Positions 32,285 to 43,401 of a stretch of 64,000 nucleotides of DNA are shown one piece after another. The notes under the pieces are model-generated. The model did no database searches. It saw only the letters and a list, made by a program, of their open reading frames with translations, and was not told where the DNA came from. The stretch's first letter is position 1, and every line of letters begins with the position of its first letter. This DNA comes from Microglena sp. YARC (Eukaryota > Chlorophyta > Chlorophyceae > Chlamydomonadales > Chlamydomonadaceae): positions 72,377,671 through 72,441,670 of the forward strand of contig CM039462.1 of assembly GCA_022414725.1 (NCBI GenBank), in the 5' to 3' direction. The translations under genes and the position numbers were made by a program.

Positions 32285-33480
32285 GTTGAGTAGTACTGGG
32301 GGGGGGGAGAAAGAGTATTTGCTTCCTTGTTATCCCACGTGCAGGCTTACAGCAATGCCATGGCAGCTGTTGCTATTGTTGTCCCCTCCTCTCTGCGGAG
32401 CCCACTTGCATCGACGCCCCTGCTACCATCACCCCCCAGTCCTCTGCCATCTCTGGCGCTGTAGTCCCCAGCACTATACACGTCATCCCCTGCTGACCAT
32501 GCTGTTGGAAACACCCTCGCCACCAGCCATCTGACTATCACCGGAACTACTACCGCAGCCACCACTAAGGACTGCCCTGCCTTGCCCCACCCCTTGCACT
32601 CCCCCCGCCCTGTCCAGACCTGGCCCCGTCTCAACAGTGCCTCCGGTTGCCAATGCTTCCATCGCTACATCAGACCTCCATCCCCCCTACCAATGGATGC
32701 CCAGTACCATTCGTATCATCTGCACCGTTTTGCAGCCCTTGTACGTCCTGACCCATCCTGCGTCCTTGCCAGCTGGTAGGGCGTGAGGGTTCCCCATTCA
32801 GCCCCGTCCCGGGATTGGGATTGCCTCCAGAGCCGCCTGGCTCATTCCCTCCATTGACTGCTACCACGTTGCTCCCCCCCCCCCCCCCCCCCCCCCCCCC
32901 ATGACCTCTTCCTCCTCATACCCCCTGCCCCCCGTTCCTCGACCTCTCCCCCTCCCTCCCCCACTTCCTCTTGCCCTGCCGCCCGAGCTAGCCCTTCGCC
33001 TGCGACCCCCCCTCGTTCTCCAGCCCCCTACCTCCCCCACCCCTTCTGCCTCTCCTTCCTCGCCTACCATGGGCTGGTCCAGCTCTACCATCTGCCCTCC
33101 CCTAGGCCCACCACCCACATCCTCCCCATCCTCAGCCCCTTCGCCCTCGACCCCCCTTCGTCCTCAAGCCCCCTACCCCCCTGACCACTTCTGCCTCTTC
33201 CTCCTCGCCGTCCCCGAGCTGGGCCAGCTCCTCCACCTGCCCTCCCCCTAGGCCCACCACCCCCGACCTCTTCCTCCACACCGACTTTTACCAGGGCAAA
33301 GAATCCGTTGGTACGTAGTAGGATCTGGTGCCAAGTACTGTATGGGTGTGCCCACAGCTCGCAGAATGGAACTGGCCTTGTCCGCCATGTGGATCCGACG
33401 AGCCAGGCATGTGGCGTCCAATCCATTTATCCCCGTGACCAAGGCTGAACCCTGACTCTGTAGATGTGGGTTTAGTGGCA
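32285..33480. other. C-rich region without a supported gene
   Basis: Pyrimidine-rich plus strand with Pro/Ser/Leu-rich open frames and a poly-C run at 32873-32900. The blocks 'ctgggccagctcctccacctg' and similar recur. I see no domain in any frame. Confidence 0.5.
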
Positions 33481-35760
33481 ATTAAGAATGCTAGAATATA
33501 GTGACGGGCGATTTGACTATTATTGTTAACTTCATTGGAAAAACTAATTCATGATCATGTTGAGTAGAGATTGACACTCTCCCATGTTATGATAGGCACT
33601 GATGTGTGCCTGATCAAAGAGGAATGGTGTATGAGAGAGGCCATAAAGTTTGAATCATGATCACCTTATATATATGTTGATGATAGCTGATATGGACCAA
33701 TATCAGCCTTTTATTAACTTGAATAACTATGGATCTCCCCAGAGCACCTACGCAAATAAATTATCCACACAATTTAAATGATTTGTATCATGATCACTTT
33801 ATATGTTGATGTACACAAGGAGTCACCAAGACATAAAACAAGCGAGAGCACCGCTATTCATGCTGATACTCCACCTATGACGCAGGTGACATACAATACT
33901 AGTACTCCACCTATGGCACTGGGGACATAGAACCATAACTTGGTAGCAAACAAAAATTATTAAGGAACGGCCGAAAAACAGGAAACCAGAAGAAAGCCTT
34001 GTCTAAAATAAAAAGATGAGAAAGGATGAACCAAAAACCACTGTAGTACTCCGAAAATGTAGCAGCAAAAAACTTGGGTCATACCGAGCTGAGCTGAGAC
34101 CAAAATGGAAATGTAACCATCCATGGTAAGCGCAAAAATACTATTCATCCAGAATAGTAGGCACCAAACCAGAAAATCACAGGGAGGCCAAACAGAAATC
34201 AATCCTAATACCAAAGGAAGGGGAACAACGGTGACTGAAAGAACCGAGAACTTAACCTAAAGAGAAGACTGAAAAAATCGTATATCAAAGTTGGGGAACA
34301 ACGGTATAGAAAACCCGATCCGGGAATAGGAACCTAACGCCAATCAATGATAACCAAAGAGACGGATTGAAATATCGTGTGAGAGCAGCACACGAGAGAA
34401 TCAAAACCTAAAGGACGCAGACAAGAGGACACTAAAGACTACGATGGAAAAAACAAAAGTCGATGGAAAAATCCACTACCTTAAAAACTATTCTTAGCAT
34501 AGAATTCATGACTAGGTTGGGATGAAAAAACCATGATGAACTGGTTTCTCACTCAAAGATGGAAGTAAGAAGATGTATGAAAGTTAATTATCATAAATCC
34601 CCAGCTACGGCGCTAACGAAAAACAGTCTAAGAGGTGGGTATCGCACCGCAAAGAACTCGTGCACGCAAGACAAACCAAGCGCCTAACTAAAGCAAACCA
34701 AACCTGCAGCAACTGAAAAAATCCAAAGGATGCGAAGTTAAAATTTTCAAGAAACTTGTAACCAACAAAGGAAACACAGTTCAATGAACAATAGAAGGGT
34801 AGATGTACAACCATAGTACATAAAACCTATTGTCCACCTGAAAAATAGTAAACGCATAAAAAGGACTTCAAAGAATTTACTGCAAAGGATGGACTGAAAG
34901 GGCGCTTGAAATACACTCGGAAAACAAGAAAGAGGTGAGCGGCGGTACATCTGCAAGTACAACTGCAAGATTACCCAGCCCACCAATTCACAGTAAAATC
35001 CGAAAGGAAACAACTACTACACTCCACAAAAAGTTCCAATCACATGAGGGGCTGGTGATCTAAAAACAGTGTGGAGTAAAAAGAAATAGCTAATCTATGA
35101 TGAGCTCCACCGAACGAACCATCTGCCTATGGAACTAAGAGTCAGAAACCATCAAGACGCTATAACGGTGGTCTGAATTAAGTACCACCTTCCACCAAAA
35201 CCAAGAAAGACAGCTGAAAGGAAGCTGCCTAAACAAAGCGTCGTAACGCTCCACCAATCTCGACTACCCTATAAGTCAGTCTAGGAGGTGCTGAGGAATA
35301 GGCACTCACACATAGGGCCATGTAACCTATCAGCTTGGATAACACTCCGGAGAGTGGACTTTGTGTGTGCAGCACGCCAATCTATAAATGCGGAGACGAG
35401 AATAAGTTACAAGCACAGGAGACCCATTAAGGGGCACCAGTGGAGGAAAGGGGGCGGTAGCCTGGAACCTGATCAGGGTACAGGCTAGACAGCGCGTGTC
35501 AGAAGAACCGATGACGCAGTCAACAGGAAGCTGACATAGTACTGTCAGGACCGATAGTTCTAAGGGAGTACACAAGGAGTCACCAAGACATAAAACAAGC
35601 GAGAGCACCGCTATTCATGCTGATAATAGCCAATATGGACCAATACCAGCCTTATATTAACATTAACAACAATGGATCTCCCTAGAGCACCTACGCAAAT
35701 AAATGATTCACACCAATTAAATGATTCAGCATATTGTTGGGTAAATCAGGCTTGATGGCA
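33481..35760. other. A-rich block bounded by rearranged direct repeats
   Basis: Purine/A-rich plus strand with no supported ORF. A ~56 bp sequence starting 'acacaaggagtcaccaag' occurs at 33814 and 35571. A ~90 bp sequence starting 'atatggaccaat' occurs at 33690 and 35630. The order of the two differs at each end. Confidence 0.6.
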
Positions 35761-35761
35761 T

Positions 35762-36880
35762 TTAAATCCTTACCATAGGGTTAGGCATGGCCTCATCTTG
35801 GTTTGCCCAGAGCTCAGGGATGTGAGTTGTCCACAAGGTGCCGGTAGGTGTAGGGGCATCACCATTCGCAGGGTGGGCCCATGGGGTATCCAAGAAGCTG
35901 AAAGCATCCTTCACCGCTTGTATGTAACCTCCTGCACTAACATATCCAGAGTTAGTACCGGTAACAGAGGAATGACAACAAGGCAGACTAGTGGAAACAC
36001 TCGTTACTATGTGGTATGCTTTGGTACAACAGCGAGTCTTACTTGTTTCAGTGGTCATCAAGTCTCGAGTTTGGGCGACCTGCTCGAAATTCGCAAAGTG
36101 GGCCTTCACCCTGTCGTAGCTGACCTGGAAAGCCTTGGCTTCCTCGGATCCCAACTCCGGGCGCTTGTACCACGGCCAGGTGTATATCTGGGTCAGCATG
36201 TCTCGGATCAACGCCCGTCAAATGTTCAGTGCCTTCTCGACCCTGCGCCCGAGGTTCCGTCGCCCCGAGTCAGCCTGTGTCTCCCTGTCAGTGGGCTCGA
36301 AGCTGGCCTTGCCACATTTCTCCGGGTGGGCCCCCCCGTGGGCTTCAAATAGGCGCTGGTGCATCATCATGAACGGCAGCGGATCGAGATAGTCTTCCCT
36401 CGCGGGGTCGCCCGCTCCCATACATCCGCATGACGTTGGGTGTAGGAGGGGCACGTGACAGCCGGGACGAGTAGGTATGACAGCTGCGTTACGAAGACTG
36501 GATCCCGTCGAGCAGACCATTGCGTGCCTCGTCAACCCTAGGATGACTCCGCCAGGCTTGGAGTCACTCCACGAAAGTTCTACATGAACATTCTGAGCCT
36601 TGCTCCACTCCATGACGCACCCTGCCCCCTGTGCCACTAGTTTATCGAATTCGATGATCTCCGGGAGCATGGATGTGGTCGTCCTCACATTGCCTTGCCC
36701 GTCCCGGTAGGTAAGGAAATTAAGGGCACTTTCACAGTGCCGGCAGGTGGCCATCGACCCATTGGGCGCGTTCTTCCATTTTTGAACAATTTCAGACGTT
36801 AGTCGAGCGTCAAAAGAGGTTGCCTTACTGGTTAGGATAGATTGGAATTGTGGCCATATGGCAGATTTAGCAGTATGCAC
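35762..36880 (-). pseudogene. Unknown intron-containing gene with in-frame TGA
   Basis: One long minus-strand frame from 36880 (start HTAKSAIWPQF) has a single TGA at 36220-36218 and continues as RALIRDMLTQIYTWPWYKRP. A 111-bp intron fits at 36042-35932: GTAAGA donor, TACTAAC branch-like motif, TGCAG acceptor. Joining it leaves ETRGYIQAVKDAF and ends at 35762. Without the stop it would code about 335 residues. The N-terminal part has a CRHCES motif, possibly zinc-binding. I do not recognise the family. It may be a nonsense pseudogene, a recoded stop or a sequencing error. Confidence 0.55.
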
Positions 36881-37650
36881 GGATCATGCGACAGTGACCA
36901 ATAACCGAGGTTATCATCACGGCCGGTACAGTACCGTCGCCGCCGCCGCTACAGTAGTGGTCCTCGCTGTTCATAACGAGGCTGTACACAAGTGTCTTTA
37001 ACATGTTATTCACCTGATCTTCATAATTGTTGTATTATGTTCGAACAGCACATAATATTCATAATATGGATCCTAGTTTCATTATGTTTTGAATATGAAT
37101 CCTAGCTTCATTATCTATTGAATATGAATCCTAGCTTCATTATCTATTGAATATGAATCTGTTATATATTAATTGCTCATCATTGGCGTAAGGCCATGTT
37201 TTTCAACGATAACTTACTTTGTTATCTACGATGTACTATTTATAGTATATAATTTCCCCCGGTTATGAAGTGGTACATTGGTTGTGCAACTAGCCAGGGT
37301 TCACGTTTCGGGGGCTTGTGCACTAGGAATATCCTAATTGTAAGACTTTTAGACCTTGTCCATCCGCGGATTAATGTAAAGATTAATTTGTCTTTGTTTT
37401 TATCTTTGAGGCATGGATATGGATTAATTCTATCTAGCTGGCTGATCTAGGATTATCGCACCGTGCATACCGTATCACCCCGTGTTTCTCGAGGCGGAAG
37501 CATTTATCACACCGTGACATCACACCGTGTTTTTTGGCCTGAAATTATTTTTTCTCATTGCACCGTAGGGAGTCTATCTCACGGTGTGATACCGGCGCGT
37601 ATCTAACTCGAATCTAGACGCGATATAACAAATCTTCCGCAAATCTTATC
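36881..37650. other. AT-rich spacer at the edge of the virus-like block
   Basis: Contains 'gaatatgaatcctagcttca' three times (37080-37155) and a 'caccgtg'-rich segment at 37456-37600. Part of the latter ('ttttctcattgcaccg') recurs at 51155. No supported gene. Confidence 0.5.
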
Positions 37651-37829
37651 CGGAATTGTCTGTACTAGGCGACCCCCCATGTTCGATGGACGCACACGTT
37701 GCGCGTCGACAGTTGGAGGAGCGTGCGCGTGGCTGTAAGGTGCATAAAATCGATTCGTTTACACTCGTTTTTGGAAGGATAGGACCCTGTCGTCCTCGAA
37801 AGCCGTATCGCCTGTGGGTCATACGCCCA

Positions 37830-38560
37830 CAAGGACCTCAACAATCTCAAGCAGGCTTCTGCTTGACAAAACGATTGATTCATGAAGGGATAGGGAGGGC
37901 GGGCCCGCGGAGCGGGCAATGGCATTCAGCTGTGGCATCTTCGTAGAAGAAGATCCTGTGGTCTCAAGAGAACTGTTCAGCTGACGAAGAATTCAGAATC
38001 CGCTATCTTATTCACTTATTTATTTGTTTCACATGTTTCACCAAAAAAGTAAAGTCCTATAGGAAAATGAAACTGAAAAAAGTTTCCTTTTGTGGTGAAA
38101 CGCGTGAAACAAAACAAGACATGTACACCACATGAAGAGAGAGAGAAACGGTCTGAGGGTTGTGGTCTCCAGCAGGCTTCTGCTTGAAAAAACTATGGAA
38201 TTATCAAGGGATGGGGGAAGGCGGGCCCGCGGAGCGGGCAATGGCATTCAGCTGTGGCATCTTCGTAGAAGAAGATCCTGTGGTCTATTCAGAATCCGCT
38301 ATCTTATTCTATTATTTATTTGTTTCACATGTTTCACCAAAAAAGTAAAGTCCTATAGGAAAATGAAACTGAAAAAAGTTTCCTTTTGTGGTGAAACACG
38401 TGAAACAAAACAAGACATGTACACCACATGAAGAGAGAAAGAGAGAGACGGTCTGAGGGTTGTGGTCTCCAGCAGGCTTCTGCTTGAAAAACTATGGAAT
38501 TATCAAGGGATGGGGGAGGGCGGGCCCGCGGAGCGGGCAATGGAATTCAGCTGCTGAATC
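37830..38560 (+). repeat. ~300-bp module, two and a half copies
   Basis: Each unit has 'aggcttctgcttga', 'gcgggcccgcggagcgggca', then 'aaagtcctataggaaaatg' and a GAAACT-loop-AGTTTC hairpin. Related modules are at 47690-48480. The region lacks long ORFs and separates the left flank from the viral-type genes. Confidence 0.85.
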
Positions 38561-38582
38561 ATGCAGTGTGGCTTGTCTCTAG

Positions 38583-38714
38583 ATGGAGATTACCGAGAAG
38601 GGGAGGCTTTTCAGTGGTGGGCAGGTGAACACGTTCAAAATACGGTTCATGACATGGAAAAAACATAGATATGCGGTGGATGCAGTGAAGGACAGGGGGG
38701 AGTGTTTTATGTAG
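38583..38714 (+). CDS. Micro-ORF, 43 residues, with a paralogue at 48154
   Basis: Starts MEITEKGRLFSGG and contains NTFKIRFMTWKKHR. At 48154-48255 the frame EINEKGSLVSGSFKIRLIRW is clearly related, and both sit at the end of the same repeat module. Conservation of the reading frame with changed bases suggests, but does not prove, a real small basic protein. No family known to me. Confidence 0.4.
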   Translation: MEITEKGRLFSGGQVNTFKIRFMTWKKHRYAVDAVKDRGECFM

Positions 38715-38802
38715 CGGAGTGACGGGTGACGGGTGACGGGTGACGGGTTCATTTCACTCCCCACAGATAATGTAATTCAATCATTCTATTATATTTTGCA
38801 GA

Positions 38803-38985
38803 ATGGCCTTCCGTCGATTCTCCTCTGAGCATTTTGCAGAAACAGTCAACATGCTCGAAGCGGTAAAGAGGCTACTCGGGGACCACTATGTAACGCGCAG
38901 CGGCATGTACAAGATGGGAACTACGTTGGTCACTGGAGCTACGCTTGTCAACCAGATCATCACAGGCTTCCAATTCAGTTGGCAC
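38803..38985 (+). pseudogene. Small unknown viral-type gene cut by a repeat
   Basis: The frame starts AFRRFSSEHFAETVNMLEAV and continues to GATLVNQIITGFQFSW, amphipathic, then runs into the palindromic repeat at 38990, where the remaining ~60 codons look non-native. 'ttttgcag' precedes the ATG. Function unknown. Confidence 0.45.
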
Positions 38986-38989
38986 TCAC

Positions 38990-39305
38990 ACACACACTTT
39001 TTTTTATTAATAAGTAAAAAGAGAGGTGTAGCATTTGTAGCGTATAGCGTTTGTAGCGTTTGTACGGTCTCCAGCAATGTATATATACGGAGCCGAATAA
39101 ATAAATCTATTGCTGGGAGCAATACAAACGCTACAAACGCTACAGGACTCACACGCATACTTTTTTTTTATTAATAAGTAAAAAGAGAGGTGTAGCGTTT
39201 GTAGCGTTTGTACGGTCTCCAGCAATGTAAATATACGGAGCCGAAAAATATAATCTATTGCTGGGAGCAATACAAACGCTACAAACGCTACAGGACTCAA
39301 ACACA
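38990..39305. repeat. Two copies of a palindromic GTAGCGTTTGT element
   Basis: Each ~150-bp unit has 'gtagcgtttgtacggtctcc' at one side and the inverse 'caatacaaacgctacaaacg' at the other, with 'acttttttttattaataagt' between units. A fragment ('caaacgctacaaacgatac') lies at 51993, so the element is dispersed. Confidence 0.8.
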
Positions 39306-39307
39306 CC

Positions 39308-40090
39308 CTATTTTCGTGTAGGAAGTAGAAAGTTGTATATATATACAATGTACCTCGTAAGACCTAAAAACAATGGATATGTCAAGCTATGTTGAGATTG
39401 TCTTGAGATTCAGACCCTTAAAGACCTCAAATACCGTCTTCGGTAAGCCCCTACACGAAATCCTTAATATTACACCAAAAAAGGAAACTTTCTCTATTCA
39501 AGTCCCTATATAGGACTTTCCATTTTGGTGTAATTTTACTATTTTCGTGTAGGAAGTAGAAAGTTGTATATATATACAATGTACCTCGTAAGACCTAAAA
39601 ACAATGGATATGTCAAGCTGTGTTGAGATTGTCTTGAGATTCAGACCCTTAAAGACCTCAAATACCGTCTTCGGTAAGCCCCTACACGAAATCCTTAATA
39701 TTACACAAAAAAAAGAAACTTTCTCTATTCAAGTCCCTATATAGGACTTTCCATTTTGGTGTAATTTTACTATTTTCGTGTAGGAAGTAGAAAGTTGTAT
39801 ATATATACAATGTACCTCGTAAGACCTAAAAACAATGGATATGTCAAGCTGTGTTGAGATTGTCTTGAGATTCAGACCCTTAAAGACCTCAAATACCGTC
39901 TTCGGTAAGCCCCTACACGAAATCCTTAATATTACACCAAAAAAGGAAACTTTCTCTATTCAAGTCCCTATATAGGACTTTCCATTTTGGTGTAATTTTA
40001 CTATTTTCGTGTAGGAAGTAGAAAGTTGTATATATATACAATGTACCTCGTAAGACCTAAAAACAATGGATATGTCAAGCTGTGTTGAGA
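39308..40090. repeat. 231-bp tandem array with nested palindromes
   Basis: Units begin at 39308, 39539, 39770 and 40001 (the last partial) and are nearly identical. Each contains TTTCGTGTAGG...CCTACACGAAA and, inside the other half, TTACACCAAAA...TTTTGGTGTAA, so each unit can form two hairpins. Confidence 0.95.
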
Positions 40091-40455
40091 CAAAAAACAA
40101 TATGAGACGTTGTCTACCACTTCATTCGAGGACGTGTGGACGACGAGACTATACGAGAATCCGCCGCCGCATCCGTGTGTCATGGATGATGGACGGGGGG
40201 ATGCGAAAGCCGTCGTGTGTCGTGTGAGGATGCGGGCACTCTTATTCTTCACTTGCGTGAGTGTGGACGATAAGTCATTCCGTATAATGCGTCGACACTC
40301 GTTAGTTACACTCGGATGTTCCATCATCATGCACTTCAGTGTGTGTGTGTGAGTGAAGGGTCTGAGAAGCGATTGAGCGTGTGTATAAGGGAGAAGGGAA
40401 ATCTATAATGAATATGAATGAATGAACAATTTATTGTAAAAGAAACGAATAATAG

Positions 40456-40761
40456 ATGATGTCATCGAGCAAGGAGACTAGGTTTTTCACGCCAAAAAAC
40501 AAAAATGGAGACAAGGGGATTTCAACGTTGTCAAAGAAACGATACTTCGAGCTGGAAGAGAGAGTGAAGAGCATACTGGGGGATAGATGCGAGGCAGAGG
40601 CGGGTATGGTCATGAAGGCGATGCGTGAGATCATGAAGTTTGACCCGAATGTCTCAAGGTACAGCGAGGAGGTCAGGGAGGCGCTTGGGGAGAGCTGCAG
40701 AAAGTGGAGGCAACGGAATAAAGAGGAGAAGAATGCGGCAAGACAACAGGTTTTAGTATGA
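40456..40761 (+). CDS. Small basic hypothetical protein
   Basis: 101 residues, Lys/Arg/Glu-rich, mostly helical by composition (KKRYFELEERVKSILGDR; EVREALGESCRKWRQRNKEE). Intronless, preceded by an AT-rich segment and a TATAA-like sequence at 40384. It lies ~100 bp upstream of the primase gene on the same strand. No recognised domain. Confidence 0.6.
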   Translation: MMSSSKETRFFTPKNKNGDKGISTLSKKRYFELEERVKSILGDRCEAEAGMVMKAMREIMKFDPNVSRYSEEVREALGESCRKWRQRNKEEKNAARQQVLV

Positions 40762-40857
40762 AACGTTCATAGATGCAGACACGCACGCGAAAAAAACATC
40801 ATCTTAGGGGGGACTTAAAGGAAATACTGTATGAATGCATAATATTAATTAAACGAC

Positions 40858-43380
40858 ATGGCATCCTACGAAGAGTTGCAGAAGCTCAGCGCGTGGCTGA
40901 AGAGATCTGAGGTGAGTGTGGGAAGAACAGTATTGATGCCCATGACTGACTCAAAGGCGCCTATGCGCAAGCATTTAGGAAAAGCGAAGTGGGGATGGGC
41001 AGAAGCGGACGCGTACGCGAACAACAACCCAACACACAAGGCATGGGGAATGTTGCTCGATGGATTGGTTGTGGTCGACGCGGACGACGCAGAGACAGTG
41101 CAGTGGTTGGAGAGGATGGAAGATGAAGGTGGTGAGGTGGGTGAGGCCATGCAGAGGTGTGCCATCCAAGATACTATGAAGGGACGCCACTACATGTTCT
41201 TGCGCCCGACATGGGCGGACGAGGAGGGGTACTATGACGGTGCAAGGCAAGTCAAACACAAAGAGGTTGACATGAAGACCCTGTGCCGGACAGGGACCAG
41301 GGGTCTGCTGTCTGTTGTACCCACGGAGGGGAAGGTATGGAAGGAGGGAAGGGCTCCGTGGGAGCTGGAGTCGATACCGTACATTCCAAAGGCGCTGATG
41401 GAGAGGGTGGCGGTGGCGAAGAAGAAGAAAAGGAAGAGTAAGAGTACGGGAGCGGCAGGATACTCAAAGGCAAAGGTGGAAAACACAACAACACCAACAA
41501 CAACAACAACAACGGAGGTGGAGCAGGGGATAATGATGCCGACAAGCTTCATGGAGAGCCAACATGTAGAGAAGATTCTACTGCTCCTAAGAAAAAGCAG
41601 GTGGGATTCCAGAGACACATGGCGAGGAGTGGCGACGGCATTGAAGAACGAGTACGGCGAGGCGTACAAGGCGCTATGGAAAAAAATGTCCAAGGTGTCG
41701 CCAAGATACGATGAGGAAGCAGCAGAGAAGCTATGGGAGACAGTGGGAAGGCCAGACTATGACGGGCCGAAGCTGACAATGAAGTCGGTGGTCAAGTGGG
41801 CATGCGAGGACGACCCGCGTGGGTACGCGGTGTACCGAGCATCTTCGATTCCAGGCATAATCAAAGACAATTGGGACAAGGGAGACCGCGGCCTGGGGCA
41901 GATTGTGCACTATCTTCTGAAAGGGACGTTGAAGAAGACAGGGAAGGGATGCAGCGACTACTACATATTCGATGAGGACACGTCGTGTAGGTGGGTCAAG
42001 GTGGAGGAGGGGTGGGTGAAGAACGAGGCGAGCAAGGTCTTAGAAGGGATACTCAGGGACGTCGATTTATGGATATCGACACAGGCCGCACAGTTGTGCA
42101 TCGGGGTGGTGGTGGAAAAAGAAAAAGAAGAATCCAAGAGTAAAGAAGATCTGGATGCGAAGAAAAAAGAAGTTGCCAGGCTGATCCGGTACATACAGTC
42201 TTCCCGTGGAGTGAAGAACATGATGGACTTCGCAGGGCCACTTCTCATTGACGAGACGTTCGAGCAACGCCTGGACGGCAATAGGCACTTGATCGGGATC
42301 AAGGGGGGGAGTGTGGTGGACCTCAGGACAGGTCAGAAGAGACAGAGGGTGGCAGAAGACATGGTTCACAACGAACTGGATGTGGAGTACGGTAATAATG
42401 ACGACGACAATGACAAAAAATATGCGATGACCAATGCCGCACGCGCAAAGTGGATGCACAGGATCGTCGAGAAGATAATGGGCGGGGACAAGGAAATGGC
42501 ATTTTTTCTTCAACGTCTTCTTGGGTACGGAATCACCGGAGAAGTGAGAGAAGAAATCTTTCCTATATGGACAAGGAGCGGGAGGAACGGAAAGGGGCTG
42601 TTGACGCAGGCGCTGCAACAGCTGCTAGGGGAATACTACAAGGAGATGAATTGTGCGATCATAAGTGACTCAAGGGTGTGCAGCAACATCGACGCAGAGC
42701 GTGCAAAGTTGATAGGAGCGAGAGTCGCGGTCTTCAACGAGCTCAAGTCTGGGGAGAAGCTGAAGACGAACGAGGTCCAACTGCTGACAGGAGGAGACGG
42801 TTTCCCGGCAAAGGCGCTTTACAAAGACCCGGTGACGGTGATGCCTCGACATCTCGCAATTTTAGTAACCAACTACATGCCAGAGATGTCCGATGTGATC
42901 GTGGCTATGGTCGAAAGAATTCTGGTCGTTCACTTTCCAGTGACGTTCAGGGATCTCATACCTGGGGAGAGCGAGACCGCGACGCTGCGGCAGTGCGACA
43001 GAACCATGAAGGATAAACTGAAGTCTCCAGAGGGGCAGTCTGCGCTGTTTGCCTGGCTGGTTGAGGGCGCGGTGGCGTGGTACGGGGGGGCGGAGGGCCT
43101 GAAGGCCGTGGCGCCAAAGAAGGTCACAGAATTTACCAGACAATACTTGGCGGAGCAGGACGGCGTGCAAGCGTTCCTCGCCGAGTACTGCGAGTTTGCG
43201 GAAGATTTCAGGGAGTTGAGCGTTGCCTTGTTCCACATGTATCTCGAGGTAAGTAGCGAGAATAAAGATCGAGAAAAGTGGTTCCACAGGCAGATAAAGA
43301 ACAAGGGATTCGTGAAAAAGGTGCTTCAAATCGAAGGGAAGTCGACACGCGGGTATGTGGGGTTGCGGCTACGAGGATGA
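40858..43380 (+). CDS. D5-like primase-polymerase/SF3 helicase
   Basis: An 840-residue intact replication protein of the kind found in nucleocytoplasmic large DNA viruses and related elements. An N-terminal archaeo-eukaryotic primase/prim-pol domain has VVVDADD near residue 73 and KGRHYMFLRP near 110. A PriCT-2-like linker follows (WDSRDTWRGVATALKNEYGE, ~245-265; YDGPKLTMKSVVKW). Next is D5_N-type sequence and an SF3 ATPase with Walker A GRNGKG (~575), AVFNEL (Walker B region), ILVTNYMPEM and a VERILVVHFP motif. It would prime and unwind viral DNA in the replicating compartment. A Thr/Pro-rich linker lies between primase and PriCT. The downstream paralogue in the same frame is separated by a run of stop codons. 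Confident family call. Confidence 0.92.
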   Translation: MASYEELQKLSAWLKRSEVSVGRTVLMPMTDSKAPMRKHLGKAKWGWAEADAYANNNPTHKAWGMLLDGLVVVDADDAETVQWLERMEDEGGEVGEAMQRCAIQDTMKGRHYMFLRPTWADEEGYYDGARQVKHKEVDMKTLCRTGTRGLLSVVPTEGKVWKEGRAPWELESIPYIPKALMERVAVAKKKKRKSKSTGAAGYSKAKVENTTTPTTTTTTEVEQGIMMPTSFMESQHVEKILLLLRKSRWDSRDTWRGVATALKNEYGEAYKALWKKMSKVSPRYDEEAAEKLWETVGRPDYDGPKLTMKSVVKWACEDDPRGYAVYRASSIPGIIKDNWDKGDRGLGQIVHYLLKGTLKKTGKGCSDYYIFDEDTSCRWVKVEEGWVKNEASKVLEGILRDVDLWISTQAAQLCIGVVVEKEKEESKSKEDLDAKKKEVARLIRYIQSSRGVKNMMDFAGPLLIDETFEQRLDGNRHLIGIKGGSVVDLRTGQKRQRVAEDMVHNELDVEYGNNDDDNDKKYAMTNAARAKWMHRIVEKIMGGDKEMAFFLQRLLGYGITGEVREEIFPIWTRSGRNGKGLLTQALQQLLGEYYKEMNCAIISDSRVCSNIDAERAKLIGARVAVFNELKSGEKLKTNEVQLLTGGDGFPAKALYKDPVTVMPRHLAILVTNYMPEMSDVIVAMVERILVVHFPVTFRDLIPGESETATLRQCDRTMKDKLKSPEGQSALFAWLVEGAVAWYGGAEGLKAVAPKKVTEFTRQYLAEQDGVQAFLAEYCEFAEDFRELSVALFHMYLEVSSENKDREKWFHRQIKNKGFVKKVLQIEGKSTRGYVGLRLRG

Positions 43381-43401
43381 TAATGATAATGATGATGATA
43401 A

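Noticed and set aside
33814..35627. LTR retrotransposon bounded by direct repeats
   Set aside because: Repeats are only ~56 bp, lack TG..CA ends, and no protease, reverse transcriptase or integrase is seen between them.
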